Assembly (NCBI GenBank): GCA_021202335.1
Contig: JAJQDE010000001.1
Coordinates: 1 to 52,824, forward strand
DNA length: 52,824 bases
Direction of reading: 5' to 3'
Origin: Lachnospiraceae bacterium
GTDB taxonomy: Bacteria; Bacillota; Clostridia; Lachnospirales; Lachnospiraceae
The notes under the pieces are model-generated. The model worked only from the letters and a program-made list of their open reading frames with translations, did not search any database and had not been told where the DNA came from. Both the position numbers and the translations under genes were made by a program. This document shows, piece by piece, positions 1 through 8,994 of the stretch. How positions within the stretch are numbered: the first letter of the stretch is position 1; each line of letters opens with the position of its first letter.

Positions 1-5
1 ATCTT

Positions 6-1109
6 ATGGCAGGCTCTACATTCGGCAATATTTTCAAAATTACAACATGGGGCGAATCTCACGGCGAGGCTCTCGGGGTTGTCATAGACGGCTGCCCGGC
101 AGGGCTTGCGCTGAGCGTGGAGGACGTGCAGAAATTTCTTGACAGGAGAAAACCAGGCGCGACTAAATTTGCCACACCGCGAAAGGAGCCCGACCGAGTG
201 GAAATCCTTTCGGGCGTTTTTGAGGGAAAAACCACCGGCACGCCCATTTCAATGCTTGTGCGAAACACCTCGCAGCGCTCTGCGGATTACGGCGAGATTG
301 CCTCATACTACCGCCCCGGCCATGCTGACTATACCTTCGACATGAAATACGGCTTCCGCGACTATCGCGGCGGCGGCCGCTCCTCAGGGCGTGAAACCAT
401 CGGGCGCGTGGCTGCAGGCGCAGTCGCCTCAAGGCTGCTTGAGCAGCTTGGCATCTCCGTGGCTGCATATACCTTCGCAATCGGAGATATAGAAATTAAC
501 CCGGAGCATTTTGATTTGGAAGAAGCAAGAAGCAATCACACCGGAATGCCCGACAGAGAAGCCTCCGAAAGGGCTGAAATATATCTGCGGGAATGTATGG
601 AAAGGCTTGACTCTGCCGGCGGCGTAGTGGCATGCTCCATCAAAAATGTGCCGGCGGGCGTCGGCGAAACAGTGTTTGAAAAGCTTGACGCCAATCTCGC
701 AAAGGCGGTCATGTCCATAGGCGCCGTAAAGGCTGTAGAAATCGGCGACGGCACTAAGGCTTCCAAATCAAACGGCTCCGCGAACAACGACAGCTTCCGC
801 ATGGACAACGGCAGGGTTATCAAGGCGACAAACCATTCCGGCGGCATTTTGGGCGGTATGAGCGACGGTTCCGAAATACTCTTGAAGGCATATTTCAAGC
901 CGACGCCCTCCATATTCCAAGAGCAGCAGACGATAAATCAAAACGGTGAAAACATCACCGTGCAGATAAAGGGCAGGCACGACCCTGTCATAGTCCCCAG
1001 AGCCGTGGTCGTCGTTGAGTCGATGGCGGCGATTACCGTTCTTGACATGCTGCTTCAAAACATGACCGCAAGGATTGACAATATTAAACGCTTTTACCAA
1101 AGCTTATAA
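6..1109 (+). CDS. aroC: Chorismate synthase
   Basis: Converts 5-enolpyruvylshikimate-3-phosphate to chorismate, the last step of the common aromatic amino acid pathway, using reduced FMN. The 367-residue product has the normal family length. It opens with the typical MAGSTFGNIF...TTWGESHG signature, carries the RPGHADYT and GGGRSSGRET segments (about residues 103-130), and ends near the conserved R-x-D-P stretch (GRHDPVIVPRA). The ATG lies 5 bases from the window edge, so its ribosome binding site cannot be seen, but the N-terminus matches the family start. It converges with the lactonase-like gene, leaving only 8 bases between the stops. No other aro gene is in the window. Confidence 0.97.
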   Translation: MAGSTFGNIFKITTWGESHGEALGVVIDGCPAGLALSVEDVQKFLDRRKPGATKFATPRKEPDRVEILSGVFEGKTTGTPISMLVRNTSQRSADYGEIASYYRPGHADYTFDMKYGFRDYRGGGRSSGRETIGRVAAGAVASRLLEQLGISVAAYTFAIGDIEINPEHFDLEEARSNHTGMPDREASERAEIYLRECMERLDSAGGVVACSIKNVPAGVGETVFEKLDANLAKAVMSIGAVKAVEIGDGTKASKSNGSANNDSFRMDNGRVIKATNHSGGILGGMSDGSEILLKAYFKPTPSIFQEQQTINQNGENITVQIKGRHDPVIVPRAVVVVESMAAITVLDMLLQNMTARIDNIKRFYQSL

Positions 1110-1117
1110 AGCTTATG

Positions 1118-2176
1118 CTACGCCCCCAACTCATGGAATATGATGCAGTTTGCCTGCTTAATGTCCAGCGCCGGTCCGTTCATGATGATACAGCCGGTTT
1201 CATAGTCCACCTTGAAAAATGTCATGGTATTGGACTCATGGTTTAAGCTCACAAGATGCCTGTTATCGGGAAACAGCGCCGCATCCTTCGGATAGTCACC
1301 GCTTATCGGCAGACAGAACAGCCGCTCAAGCTTTCCCTGCTCATGGTCAATCTCAAACAGCGCCACGCTGTTTTCTCCCGCGTTGGACGCAAGGATATAT
1401 TTTCCGTCATAGGAAATATTCAGGGCGCTTGCCGCCACGCCCTTGACATCGTATTTGTCAGAGGTCGGAACCGTCTGTATAAGGTCAAAGAAGGGCTGGT
1501 TATCCTCCTCATGGTACTCATACACGTCAATGCAGTTTTTCAGTTCGCTGATAATGTACATGTAGCGCCCGTCGTCGGTAAATTTCAGATGCCGCGGAGC
1601 AGACTCCAAATCACAGCGGATAATGTCCACCTGCTGCAGCGTGCCGCGCTCATGATTTAAACGATAAATGTTCACATAGTCGATGCCCAAATCCGCCGCG
1701 CACAAATATTTATTGTCGCGCGTCATTTTTACACAGCTTATATGCGGGCGGAAGCTGCGCTCCGCAATGCTTCCCAGCCCCTTGTGGAATACCTCCTCCG
1801 TGATTGCCCCTACCGCGCCCGTCTTTTGGTCCAGGCGCAGCACGGTAATCTTTCCATCGTGATAACCGGCGCAGAAAAGGAATTTGTCGTCATAATCCGT
1901 CGAAAGATAGCAGCCGCGCATACCGTTCGTGGAAGCCTTGTTAATCAGCTCCAAATCGCCGTTTTCCATGATTTTAAAGCTCTCAACGCCAAAATCCGTA
2001 ATCGCATAAAGATATTTTCCATTGTGTGAAACAGTCACATATGAGGAATTGGTAATCTCGACCTCTCCCTTGGGCGTAAGCCTTCCATGCTCCATGTCCA
2101 CATCAAAAATTTTGATACCGTTCTTGTCCTCACCCATTGTGTAAGTAGACACATAGGCGATATATCCTCCTGCCAT
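1118..2176 (-). CDS. Lactonase-family beta-propeller protein (6-phosphogluconolactonase-like)
   Basis: A 352-residue protein of the Lactonase/YkgB beta-propeller family (PF10282 type). Repeats with the pattern S-x-DGKY-x-A or DNRHLV-S recur every 45-55 residues (for example SHNGKYLYA, DDGRYMYI, SYDGKYILASN and FPDNRHLVSLN). Some members hydrolyse 6-phosphogluconolactone in the pentose phosphate pathway; many have no proven substrate. No signal peptide is present, so it should be cytosolic. The ATG is preceded by GGAGG nine bases upstream. A promoter of its own lies at 2227-2255. There is no neighbouring glucose-6-phosphate dehydrogenase, so the sugar substrate is inferred only from family membership. 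Confidence 0.85.
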   Translation of the reverse strand: MAGGYIAYVSTYTMGEDKNGIKIFDVDMEHGRLTPKGEVEITNSSYVTVSHNGKYLYAITDFGVESFKIMENGDLELINKASTNGMRGCYLSTDYDDKFLFCAGYHDGKITVLRLDQKTGAVGAITEEVFHKGLGSIAERSFRPHISCVKMTRDNKYLCAADLGIDYVNIYRLNHERGTLQQVDIIRCDLESAPRHLKFTDDGRYMYIISELKNCIDVYEYHEEDNQPFFDLIQTVPTSDKYDVKGVAASALNISYDGKYILASNAGENSVALFEIDHEQGKLERLFCLPISGDYPKDAALFPDNRHLVSLNHESNTMTFFKVDYETGCIIMNGPALDIKQANCIIFHELGA

Positions 2177-2226
2177 TCCATCAGTCCTCCATCTCTGCTA
2201 ATAATAGTTGTAAAAACACCATTACC

Positions 2227-2255
2227 ATAATAGCACAAGAAGCTTCAATTGTTAA
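2227..2255 (-). promoter_or_regulatory. Sigma-A-type promoter of the lactonase gene
   Basis: On the minus strand, TTAACA (2250-2255) and TATTAT (2227-2232) are 17 bases apart, with a TG extended -10 element. The promoter lies in the 87-bp gap upstream of the lactonase start. Confidence 0.6.
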
Positions 2256-2263
2256 TCACTTTT

Positions 2264-4429
2264 TTACTCCCCCCGCTCATCAATAAACTCCGGCACCATA
2301 TCCTTTTTAAACTGATAATAGTACAGACCGCCGCTGTCGGAATTGTCGTTAATATACACCTGAATATCCTTATCAACCAAATCCGCATAGCTTGTCACCT
2401 GCTGAGCGCAGTTTGCAGCCAGGACAGCCTCCAACACCTGACGGCGCTGCAGGACATCATCAATATCAGCCTCATACACCAAATCATAATAAGTGCCGTA
2501 CTCATCCTCCCTTTCCGCGTAATATTCCACCTTAACGGAGTTAATCTCTTCGTCAGAGAGGGTTTCATATATGTCAAAGCCGTTTTCCTTTAAAAGCGCA
2601 ATGGTTTTCGTAAACTGCGGGTAAATCAGACTGACCTTAGCCCGACTGAAATAATAGTCATCCTTTTCGCAGTAATCATACTCCTCCCGTGTCATAAGGC
2701 TGATTCCGCCCACAGGACAGGCTTCAAGCACCGTGAAAAAATCAAGCTCCATGTATTCCTCACGGTATGTTTCCAAAAGCTTCGTTTGAAGCGCGGGCGT
2801 CATGTCCATTACCTGTTCCTTAAATCTCCCCATACAGTAAAGCTTTTCATAATCCTTTTTTACGCCCTCGCTAAGCAGTACGTTTGTTCCCGTCTTATAG
2901 CTGCTGTCATTAAAAACCTCCGCCAACAGCTCCATCATTTCCGCATCCGTTATGTCAATCATGTATCTTCTGTATACCGATTTGCCGTTTTTCAGATTAT
3001 AACCAAAAAGAATACTCCTGTAAGAGGCATCCTCATCCCCCGCCTGCTCCTCATTATGCGTTTTGAGATACCTGTCCCACTCTGCCGCCGCTTTCACCGC
3101 AAGCTCCATGACGCTCCCGTTTCCCTGAAGTTTTACGTTTTCCATGCGGTAATCGTCCACATCACCGCCGGCGTAATAGGAATAATAATACCCTCTGTCC
3201 ACAATTTCCGCGGGTGCCGTCGCCATCAGCCCTTCAATTGAAACGGCGCAGCTTTCCAGCTCGGCGCTCTCCGGCACATATGTGTCAAAGCCAAACGCGT
3301 CATAGCGGAAAACAATAAATATCAGCGCCACGCACGCCGCATTAAACGCAAGCTGCCTTTTATGGTGCAGCGCGCTCTTGATATCCAAGCGGAATATCGC
3401 CTCAAGCAGCAGCGCAAAAATCAGATATCCGAATATGACGCCGAACAGGTACCACACATTCCGACTGTCCGTTTCCACAATATCGCGAAAAAGCACGCCC
3501 GTATAAAATGCCGCAGGGATTACAAGCCCGGTCTTTATGACCGGCTCCGCCCAATGGTAGGCGATTGCCTTTCCTGCAGCTTCCGACGCCCGCAACCGGT
3601 AAAGCACAAACGCAATACCCGTGCAGACAACAGCCGCCGCCGCAATCACCCAAAGATAGCCGCCATTATATCGAAACCATTCGTCCGCATGCGCCTCAGC
3701 CGTGTGCTGAGTGAAAAGCTTTATCAGCATGGAGCACGGCGAAAAAGCCCAAAACCTTTCATATACGGATTTATTGTTGTCGTAAATCGCCGGATATGTT
3801 TCAAAGAACTGCACAAACAACGCTTCCATAAGGCATGCCCATATCGTGCTGTAGCAAAACAGCACCGCGCTTGCGAGCGTGCTTATAATCATATTCCCGG
3901 TAAGGCATACCGCCATAATAAACACGGCATACGACAGCAGAAATACCAAAAGAGTCACTCCAACCGCATCCATGGCATTTCCAAACGCCGCAGCGGAAAG
4001 TATGCCCTTTCCCGCGCATATACCCACGGACGCGAAAGTATGGAGCGCATAGGGAATGATAAAGCACAAAATTCCCGACACATATTTTGATATGAAAAGC
4101 TGTGTGCGGCTTACGGGAAGGCTGTGATAAGCGTCAAGCTGCGTCTTTGAATGAAGATACGAAAAGCCGCTCATCGCGCACAGAAATGCCGCACAGCATC
4201 CGGTAAGCGCATAAACCGCCGTATTTGTTCCGAAAAATTCCTTTGCCACATAGCCTTCAATTCCAGAATAAAGCTTTGCATAATAGGGATTGCTCTCAAT
4301 TTTGTCAAGCATCATCAAAAGCCTGACCTCCAGCAACAGAAAATATCCTATAAAAATCAGGACAGGGCACCATATCCTTTTTTGCAAATCCTGTTTTATC
4401 AGCTTAAAATATAAGTTTTTTGATATCAT
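2264..4429 (-). CDS. ABC transporter permease with large C-terminal soluble domain
   Basis: The membrane partner of the ATPase encoded just upstream. The ATG at 4429 (MISKNLYFKLIKQ) is chosen because GGAGG lies nine bases before it, giving 721 residues. An in-frame start further upstream at 4504 would overlap the ATPase by about 100 bases and has less support. The first ~390 residues hold several hydrophobic helices (for example LIFIGYFLLLEVRLLM, YAVFIMAVCLTG and FGVIFGYLIFALLLEAIF) and a conserved YHSLPVSRTQLF loop found in ABC-2-type permeases. The last ~320 residues are acidic and soluble (EYYAEREDEYGTYYDLVYEAD) and probably lie outside the membrane. The start overlaps the ATPase end by 26 bases, suggesting translational coupling. 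The GntR/ATPase/permease order resembles YtrA-YtrB systems, whose substrates are mostly unknown. Confidence 0.85.
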   Translation of the reverse strand: MISKNLYFKLIKQDLQKRIWCPVLIFIGYFLLLEVRLLMMLDKIESNPYYAKLYSGIEGYVAKEFFGTNTAVYALTGCCAAFLCAMSGFSYLHSKTQLDAYHSLPVSRTQLFISKYVSGILCFIIPYALHTFASVGICAGKGILSAAAFGNAMDAVGVTLLVFLLSYAVFIMAVCLTGNMIISTLASAVLFCYSTIWACLMEALFVQFFETYPAIYDNNKSVYERFWAFSPCSMLIKLFTQHTAEAHADEWFRYNGGYLWVIAAAAVVCTGIAFVLYRLRASEAAGKAIAYHWAEPVIKTGLVIPAAFYTGVLFRDIVETDSRNVWYLFGVIFGYLIFALLLEAIFRLDIKSALHHKRQLAFNAACVALIFIVFRYDAFGFDTYVPESAELESCAVSIEGLMATAPAEIVDRGYYYSYYAGGDVDDYRMENVKLQGNGSVMELAVKAAAEWDRYLKTHNEEQAGDEDASYRSILFGYNLKNGKSVYRRYMIDITDAEMMELLAEVFNDSSYKTGTNVLLSEGVKKDYEKLYCMGRFKEQVMDMTPALQTKLLETYREEYMELDFFTVLEACPVGGISLMTREEYDYCEKDDYYFSRAKVSLIYPQFTKTIALLKENGFDIYETLSDEEINSVKVEYYAEREDEYGTYYDLVYEADIDDVLQRRQVLEAVLAANCAQQVTSYADLVDKDIQVYINDNSDSGGLYYYQFKKDMVPEFIDERGE

Positions 4430-5306
4430 AGCCTGCCACCTCCGTTTCACTGATGAAAATTTCCTCGAGCGTAAGCGGAATGCTTTCAATAAAAATCGGA
4501 GCATGGCTGTTGATTAGCACCATGATTTCCTCAAGCCTTCCTCTTACGGTCAATGTGTTTAAAGAGCCTCTTTTCTCGGATTTTACAATATCCAAGCCGT
4601 CAAACGCTCCCGCCTCGTCCTCCGGTGAGCGGAACACGCATTGTATGTTGTGGATGTTGAGCTTCATTTCCTCCAAGTCCTTCTGCATCAGCACGCCGCC
4701 CTGATGCAAAATTCCCACACAGTCGCAAATGTCCTCAAGCTCGCGCAGGTTGTGCGAGGCTATCACTGGCGTAAAGTCACGGTTTGCAAGCTCTCCCGCA
4801 AAAATGCTCTTTACCGCCTGGCGCATTACCGGGTCAAGACCGTCAAAGGTTTCATCGCAGAACAGCCAGCGCGTGTTTGCGCAGACCCCGAGCAGCACGG
4901 AAAGCTGCTTTTTCATGCCCTTTGAAAAGGTGCTGATTTTTCGCCTCTTTTCAAGCCCGAATTTTCCCAGCAAATCCAAAAAGCGCGCCATGTCAAAGTC
5001 CGGATAATAGTCCTTATAAAATTTACCCATATCCTGCGGCGACGCGTTCGGCAGAAAATACTGGTCATCCGATATGTAGAAGATGTCCCTCTTTACCGCA
5101 TTGTTTTCATACACGCTCCTCTCGTCGACAAGAAGCTCTCCGCTGTCAGGCTTTAAGACCCCGCACGCCATGCGCAGAAAGGTACTCTTTCCCGCTCCGT
5201 TTGTGCCGATCAGTCCAAAAACCTCCCTGTTCTTTATAGTTACACTAATATCTTTAACAGCCGCTATACCATCGAATTTTTTACTGATGTGTTTTGCCGT
5301 TATCAT
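4404..5306 (-). CDS. ABC transporter ATP-binding protein
   Basis: Energises the adjacent permease. The ATG at 5306 overlaps the GntR stop by one base (TAATG) and follows a GGGAGGGAG Shine-Dalgarno, giving 300 residues starting MITAKHISKKF. An alternative in-frame start at 5342 lies inside the GntR gene. Visible motifs are Walker A (GTNGAGKS), the signature region FSKGMKKQLSVLLG, Walker B (WLFCDETFDGLDP) and the switch His (VIASHNLRELE). The Walker B and D-loop residues are present, so it should hydrolyse ATP. The C-terminal ~80 residues after the nucleotide-binding core are typical of this exporter class. It is likely repressed by its own GntR regulator through the operator at 5709-5731. Confidence 0.93.
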   Translation of the reverse strand: MITAKHISKKFDGIAAVKDISVTIKNREVFGLIGTNGAGKSTFLRMACGVLKPDSGELLVDERSVYENNAVKRDIFYISDDQYFLPNASPQDMGKFYKDYYPDFDMARFLDLLGKFGLEKRRKISTFSKGMKKQLSVLLGVCANTRWLFCDETFDGLDPVMRQAVKSIFAGELANRDFTPVIASHNLRELEDICDCVGILHQGGVLMQKDLEEMKLNIHNIQCVFRSPEDEAGAFDGLDIVKSEKRGSLNTLTVRGRLEEIMVLINSHAPIFIESIPLTLEEIFISETEVAGYDIKKLIF

Positions 5307-5689
5307 TAATTTTTCTCCCTCCCTTTTGCATCCTCTATACATTCCTCAAGCAGCGCTTTAAGCTCATCAGGCGATACGCCCGCAAGCAGCGCCTTTGAAA
5401 CCACCTCATACATCCCGTTCTTTATCTCCTGCCGTTTTTTGTCCGCAGTAAGGGATGCCTCGCTCACAAAGCTGCCCTTTCCCTTAATCGTGTATATATA
5501 GCCTGCGCGCTCAAGCTCCTGATATGCACGCTGAACAGTATTGGGGTTTAGCGACAGCTCCATTGCAAGACTTCTGACGGATGGCATCGGCGAATCCGGC
5601 TCCAATGCGCCGCATAGTATAAGCTGTTCAAAACGCTCTGCAATCTGCTCATATATCGGGCGTCTGTCCTTGTGGTCTATAAAAATCAC
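5306..5689 (-). CDS. GntR-family transcriptional regulator (YtrA-like)
   Basis: A 127-residue protein with an N-terminal winged helix (PIYEQIAERFEQLI ... PSVRSLAMELSLNPNTVQRAYQELERAGYI, about residues 11-66) and a short helical tail, the size and layout of the YtrA subfamily. The start is GTG, preceded by AAAGGAGG seven bases upstream. It is the first gene of a three-gene operon with an ABC ATPase and permease. A perfect inverted repeat downstream of the promoter is the probable binding site, so autorepression relieved by a transported compound is likely. YtrA-type regulators often respond to cell-wall-active compounds, but the inducer here is unknown. Confidence 0.92.
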   Translation of the reverse strand: MIFIDHKDRRPIYEQIAERFEQLILCGALEPDSPMPSVRSLAMELSLNPNTVQRAYQELERAGYIYTIKGKGSFVSEASLTADKKRQEIKNGMYEVVSKALLAGVSPDELKALLEECIEDAKGREKN

Positions 5690-5708
5690 TTTCTTTCCTC
5701 CTTTCCAT

Positions 5709-5731
5709 CTGTATTAATACAATTAATACAG
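5709..5731. promoter_or_regulatory. Probable GntR (YtrA-type) operator
   Basis: A perfect inverted repeat with arms CTGTATTAAT and ATTAATACAG, separated by 3 bases. It lies just after the -10 box and before the Shine-Dalgarno of the GntR gene, so a bound repressor would block transcription of the operon. Confidence 0.75.
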
Positions 5732-5735
5732 TTAT

Positions 5736-5764
5736 ACTATATTACATTAATCGCTCCCTGTCAA
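5736..5764 (-). promoter_or_regulatory. Promoter of the GntR-ABC operon
   Basis: On the minus strand, a perfect -35 box TTGACA (5759-5764), a 17-base spacer and TATAGT (5736-5741). It reads straight into the operator. Confidence 0.8.
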
Positions 5765-5778
5765 GGCACTTACTGCAT

Positions 5779-5812
5779 AAAAAAAGAATGTGCCTTAGCA
5801 CACTCTTTTTTT
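5779..5812 (-). terminator. Intrinsic terminator after metH
   Basis: A 15-bp stem with one mismatch around the loop 5794-5797 (CTTA). An A-run on one side and a T-run on the other make it a terminator for metH; it could act in both directions. It lies 11 bases past the metH stop. Confidence 0.8.
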
Positions 5813-5823
5813 CATACCCATGA

Positions 5824-8247
5824 TTACAGCTCTCCTCTGTCATGCAGCTCGTTTGCGTAACGCACGGAGCCCATCGCATCCTTCGAATAAAAGTCCGCTC
5901 CTATCATGTCCGCATATTCCTGCGTAAGCACCGCGCCTCCCACCATAACGCGGCAGTCCGCGTTGTTTTTGCGCAGCAGCTTTATCGTTTCCTCCATGTT
6001 TACCACCGTTGTAGTCATAAGCGCGCTTAAGCCCACAAGGCGGATATTGTTTTCCTGCACCGTTTTTAAAATCAGCTCAGGGTCAACATCCTTTCCCAAA
6101 TCAATCATATCAAAGCCGTAATTTTCAAGCAGCGTCTTTACGATATTTTTCCCGATATCATGTATATCTCCCTTTACCGTGGCAATGACGATTTTGCCCT
6201 TGCTCTCACTGCTTTTGCCCTGCCTTGACAAAGTGGTTTTTATCGCCTCAAAGGAAGCCTTTGCCGCGTCCGCGCTCATCAAAAGCTGCGGCAGAAACAT
6301 CTTTTTTTCCTCAAAGCCCTTTCCCACCACGTCCAGCGCGGGAATGAGCATGTCGTTGATGATGGAAAGCGAGTCCGTATTCTGCTCAAGCAGCTTTACG
6401 GTCGCCTGATGCGCGCTCTCCGAAAGCCCCTTTATGATTGCCTCCTCCAGGCTAAGCCCGCTCTTTGGCGCAGCTTTTGGGGTCTGAGCCTGCGCATCGC
6501 CCGCAGCACAGCTTTCAATATACTCCATGCACTGCTCGTCCTCGCCGATCAGCGCATTAAAGCTGTAATACGCCGACATCATCGGCTCACTTGAAGGGTT
6601 TACGATACCCGCGCTCAGCCCGTTATTCATCGCCATCGTAAAAAATGCCGTGTTGATATTCACTCTCTCCGGAAGCCCAAAGGAAATATTGGAAACGCCA
6701 AGCACGGTATGAAGCCCCATCTCATATCGGATTTTCCGCAGCGTTTCAAGCGTTATGTTCGCATTGTCCTGCCCGGTGCTGATTGTAAGCACAAGCGCGT
6801 CCATCACAAGATTTTTCTTCGGAATACCGTATTCGGCGGCAGTGCGCACGAGCTTATCAGCCACTGCAAGCCTCCCCTCCACGGTTTCCGGGATTCCGTC
6901 CTCGTCCAGACAAAGGCACACCACCACCGCCCCATATTTCTTTGCAATCGGAAACACGCTTTCCATGGATTCCTTTTTTCCGTTGACGGAATTCAGCATC
7001 GGTTTGCCGTTGTAATAGCGAAGCCCCTTTTCCATCGCCACCGTGTCGGAGGTATCTATCTGAAGCGGCAAATCAATAATCGCCTGTATTCCCGTCACCG
7101 CCTCCTGCATCAGCGCAGGCTCGTCAATCTCGGGAAGTCCCACATTCACGTCCAAAATATGCGCGCCCTTTTCCTCCTGCGTCAGACCCTCCTTATAAAT
7201 ATATTCCATATCGTGGTCACGCAGCGCCTGTTTAAACTTCGATTTTCCCGTGGGGTTTATCCGCTCTCCAATAATGAGCGGCTTTCTTGTAAAATAAACG
7301 GCGTGGTTATAAGATGACACGACTGTCAGGTTTTTGTCCGTAACCGGCTTTATCTGCATATCCCCGCAAAGCCGCACTACCCGCTCAATATGCTTTGGAG
7401 TGGTGCCGCAGCAACCGCCGACCGCGCTTGCCCCCATTTCCACGAGCGTCCGCATGCTCTTTGCAAACTCGTCAGGCTCCACCGTATACATGGTCTGCCC
7501 GTTCACCACCACCGGAAGCCCCGCATTGGGGTTAATGACAATCGGAAGCGAACAGCACCCGGTCAACTGCGGCATCAGCGTTTTCATCTGCTCCGGTCCC
7601 AGACCGCAGTTAAAGCCGATTGCATCCACGCCAAGCCCTTCAAGCATCGCCGTCGCGCTTGCCACATCGCCGCCCGTCAGAAGCTTTCCGCCCTCGTCAA
7701 AAATCATGGTGACGACAACCGGAAGGTCGGAATTTTCCTTTGCCGCAAGCACCGCCGCCTTTATCTCATAGCTGTCGCTCACCGTTTCTATCAATATTAA
7801 ATCCGCGCCTGCCCTGTCTCCCGCAATGACGACCTCCCGAAAGGCGTTGTACGCCTCATCAAAGGAAATCTCACCAAGCGGCTTCAGGAGCTTTCCCAGG
7901 GAGCCGATATCCAGCGCACAATAGCGTGGAGCCGAGCTTCCACACTCATCACTCACCTGCGCGATTGCCTCCCGCGCAAGCCTGACTCCCGCTCCAACAA
8001 GCTCGTCCACACCATACTCAAGATTTTTGCATTTAAAGCTGTTTACGCCAAAGGTATTTGCCGATACCACATTACTTCCGGCAAGCAGATACTCCCGGGC
8101 AATCTGCCTTATAACCTCGGGATGCAGGATATTCCACGTTTCCGGCACCTCACCCGTCTTTAAGCCCCGTTCCTGTAAAAGCGTGCCCATTCCCCCGTCA
8201 AAAAACAAAAGCTCCTTTCCTATTCTGTCGATAAATCCCTTATCCAT
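5824..8247 (-). CDS. metH: Cobalamin-dependent methionine synthase, without activation domain
   Basis: Transfers a methyl group from methyl-tetrahydrofolate through cobalamin to homocysteine. Domain order in 807 residues: homocysteine-binding (1-295, zinc cysteines C214 in FNCGLGP and C279-C280 in GGCCGT), pterin-binding (about 320-570, starting IIGERINPTGKSKFKQ), helical cap (about 595-670), and B12-binding (about 685-807, with the GDIHDIGKNIV motif giving axial ligand H696). The ~330-residue AdoMet-binding reactivation domain of the long enterobacterial form is absent. It is supplied by the separate gene 37 bases upstream in the same operon. The Shine-Dalgarno is AAAGGAAG. No SAM riboswitch was recognised in the short leaders of this operon. 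Confidence 0.96.
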   Translation of the reverse strand: MDKGFIDRIGKELLFFDGGMGTLLQERGLKTGEVPETWNILHPEVIRQIAREYLLAGSNVVSANTFGVNSFKCKNLEYGVDELVGAGVRLAREAIAQVSDECGSSAPRYCALDIGSLGKLLKPLGEISFDEAYNAFREVVIAGDRAGADLILIETVSDSYEIKAAVLAAKENSDLPVVVTMIFDEGGKLLTGGDVASATAMLEGLGVDAIGFNCGLGPEQMKTLMPQLTGCCSLPIVINPNAGLPVVVNGQTMYTVEPDEFAKSMRTLVEMGASAVGGCCGTTPKHIERVVRLCGDMQIKPVTDKNLTVVSSYNHAVYFTRKPLIIGERINPTGKSKFKQALRDHDMEYIYKEGLTQEEKGAHILDVNVGLPEIDEPALMQEAVTGIQAIIDLPLQIDTSDTVAMEKGLRYYNGKPMLNSVNGKKESMESVFPIAKKYGAVVVCLCLDEDGIPETVEGRLAVADKLVRTAAEYGIPKKNLVMDALVLTISTGQDNANITLETLRKIRYEMGLHTVLGVSNISFGLPERVNINTAFFTMAMNNGLSAGIVNPSSEPMMSAYYSFNALIGEDEQCMEYIESCAAGDAQAQTPKAAPKSGLSLEEAIIKGLSESAHQATVKLLEQNTDSLSIINDMLIPALDVVGKGFEEKKMFLPQLLMSADAAKASFEAIKTTLSRQGKSSESKGKIVIATVKGDIHDIGKNIVKTLLENYGFDMIDLGKDVDPELILKTVQENNIRLVGLSALMTTTVVNMEETIKLLRKNNADCRVMVGGAVLTQEYADMIGADFYSKDAMGSVRYANELHDRGEL

Positions 8248-8284
8248 ATGCGTCTGCTTCCTTTCCCGTTACATGCTTTTTCTA

Positions 8285-8959
8285 TCAGAGCCGAAACTCA
8301 CAGTCAGTCTTTTTGCATGACTTACACTTCCCGACATGGCAGCCCTGCGGATTGCGCGTAAGGCCGATAAACGCCGTAACGCTCTTTGTGGGGTACATCA
8401 GAAGGCTTTGCGTCAGCGTAAGTCCAATCCTTTTTGTACATTCAAGCGCACGGAATATGTCCCTCTGCGTTTCCAGCGGCAAATCCCCATAGCCCGGACT
8501 AAAGCGCGGTCTGATATAAAGCGGCTCTCCTCCTGCCTCCTGCGCCGCAAGCCTTATCTGCTCCTGCAGCAGATTGCAGTACGCCTCTATGCATGCCGCA
8601 CCGCATGCCTGCGCTATGGAGGCCTTCGCCATGTTTACAATCTCATATCGCTGCAGCAGCTTGTCCGCCTCAAGCCCCAGCGTAGCCGCAAACAGCGCCG
8701 CCTTATTGCACTGCGCAAGATTTCCCGCAAGAGCGCTGCTTTTGAAGTCCATATCTCCAACCCGCACACCGCTGCCGTATGCGCCGCAGGCGTAAATCCT
8801 ATAGATGCTTTTTGGCTTTATTACGGAAAGCAGCTCTGAAAGCACCTCGTCTGCAAGCGCGCGCACGGCATCGGCAGGCTCATTAGCGCCATATCCTAAG
8901 TATCTGTATATCTCTTTTTTCTGAACCGTATTTTTAAGGTCGGAATTTTTAATGTTCAT
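8285..8959 (-). CDS. Methionine synthase activation-domain protein
   Basis: A stand-alone counterpart of the C-terminal AdoMet-binding domain of MetH, which reductively remethylates inactive cob(II)alamin. The 224-residue protein has the family signature RPRFSPGYGDLPL at 150-162 and the downstream MYPTKSVTAFIGLT strand. It ends in four cysteines (C207, C212, C215, C220, spaced C-x4-C-x2-C-x4-C), which could bind a metal or an Fe-S cluster; the last is in DCEFR. Full-length MetH has no such tail. The Shine-Dalgarno GAGG lies before the ATG. It is transcribed just ahead of metH, so the two products probably work as a split enzyme. Confidence 0.88.
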   Translation of the reverse strand: MNIKNSDLKNTVQKKEIYRYLGYGANEPADAVRALADEVLSELLSVIKPKSIYRIYACGAYGSGVRVGDMDFKSSALAGNLAQCNKAALFAATLGLEADKLLQRYEIVNMAKASIAQACGAACIEAYCNLLQEQIRLAAQEAGGEPLYIRPRFSPGYGDLPLETQRDIFRALECTKRIGLTLTQSLLMYPTKSVTAFIGLTRNPQGCHVGKCKSCKKTDCEFRL

Positions 8960-8994
8960 TATAAATCCTCACGTCAGGAATATCAATCGCTTTT

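Noticed and set aside
3362-4090. A 242-residue plus-strand frame
   Set aside because: Antisense to the ABC permease; no motifs or ribosome binding site.
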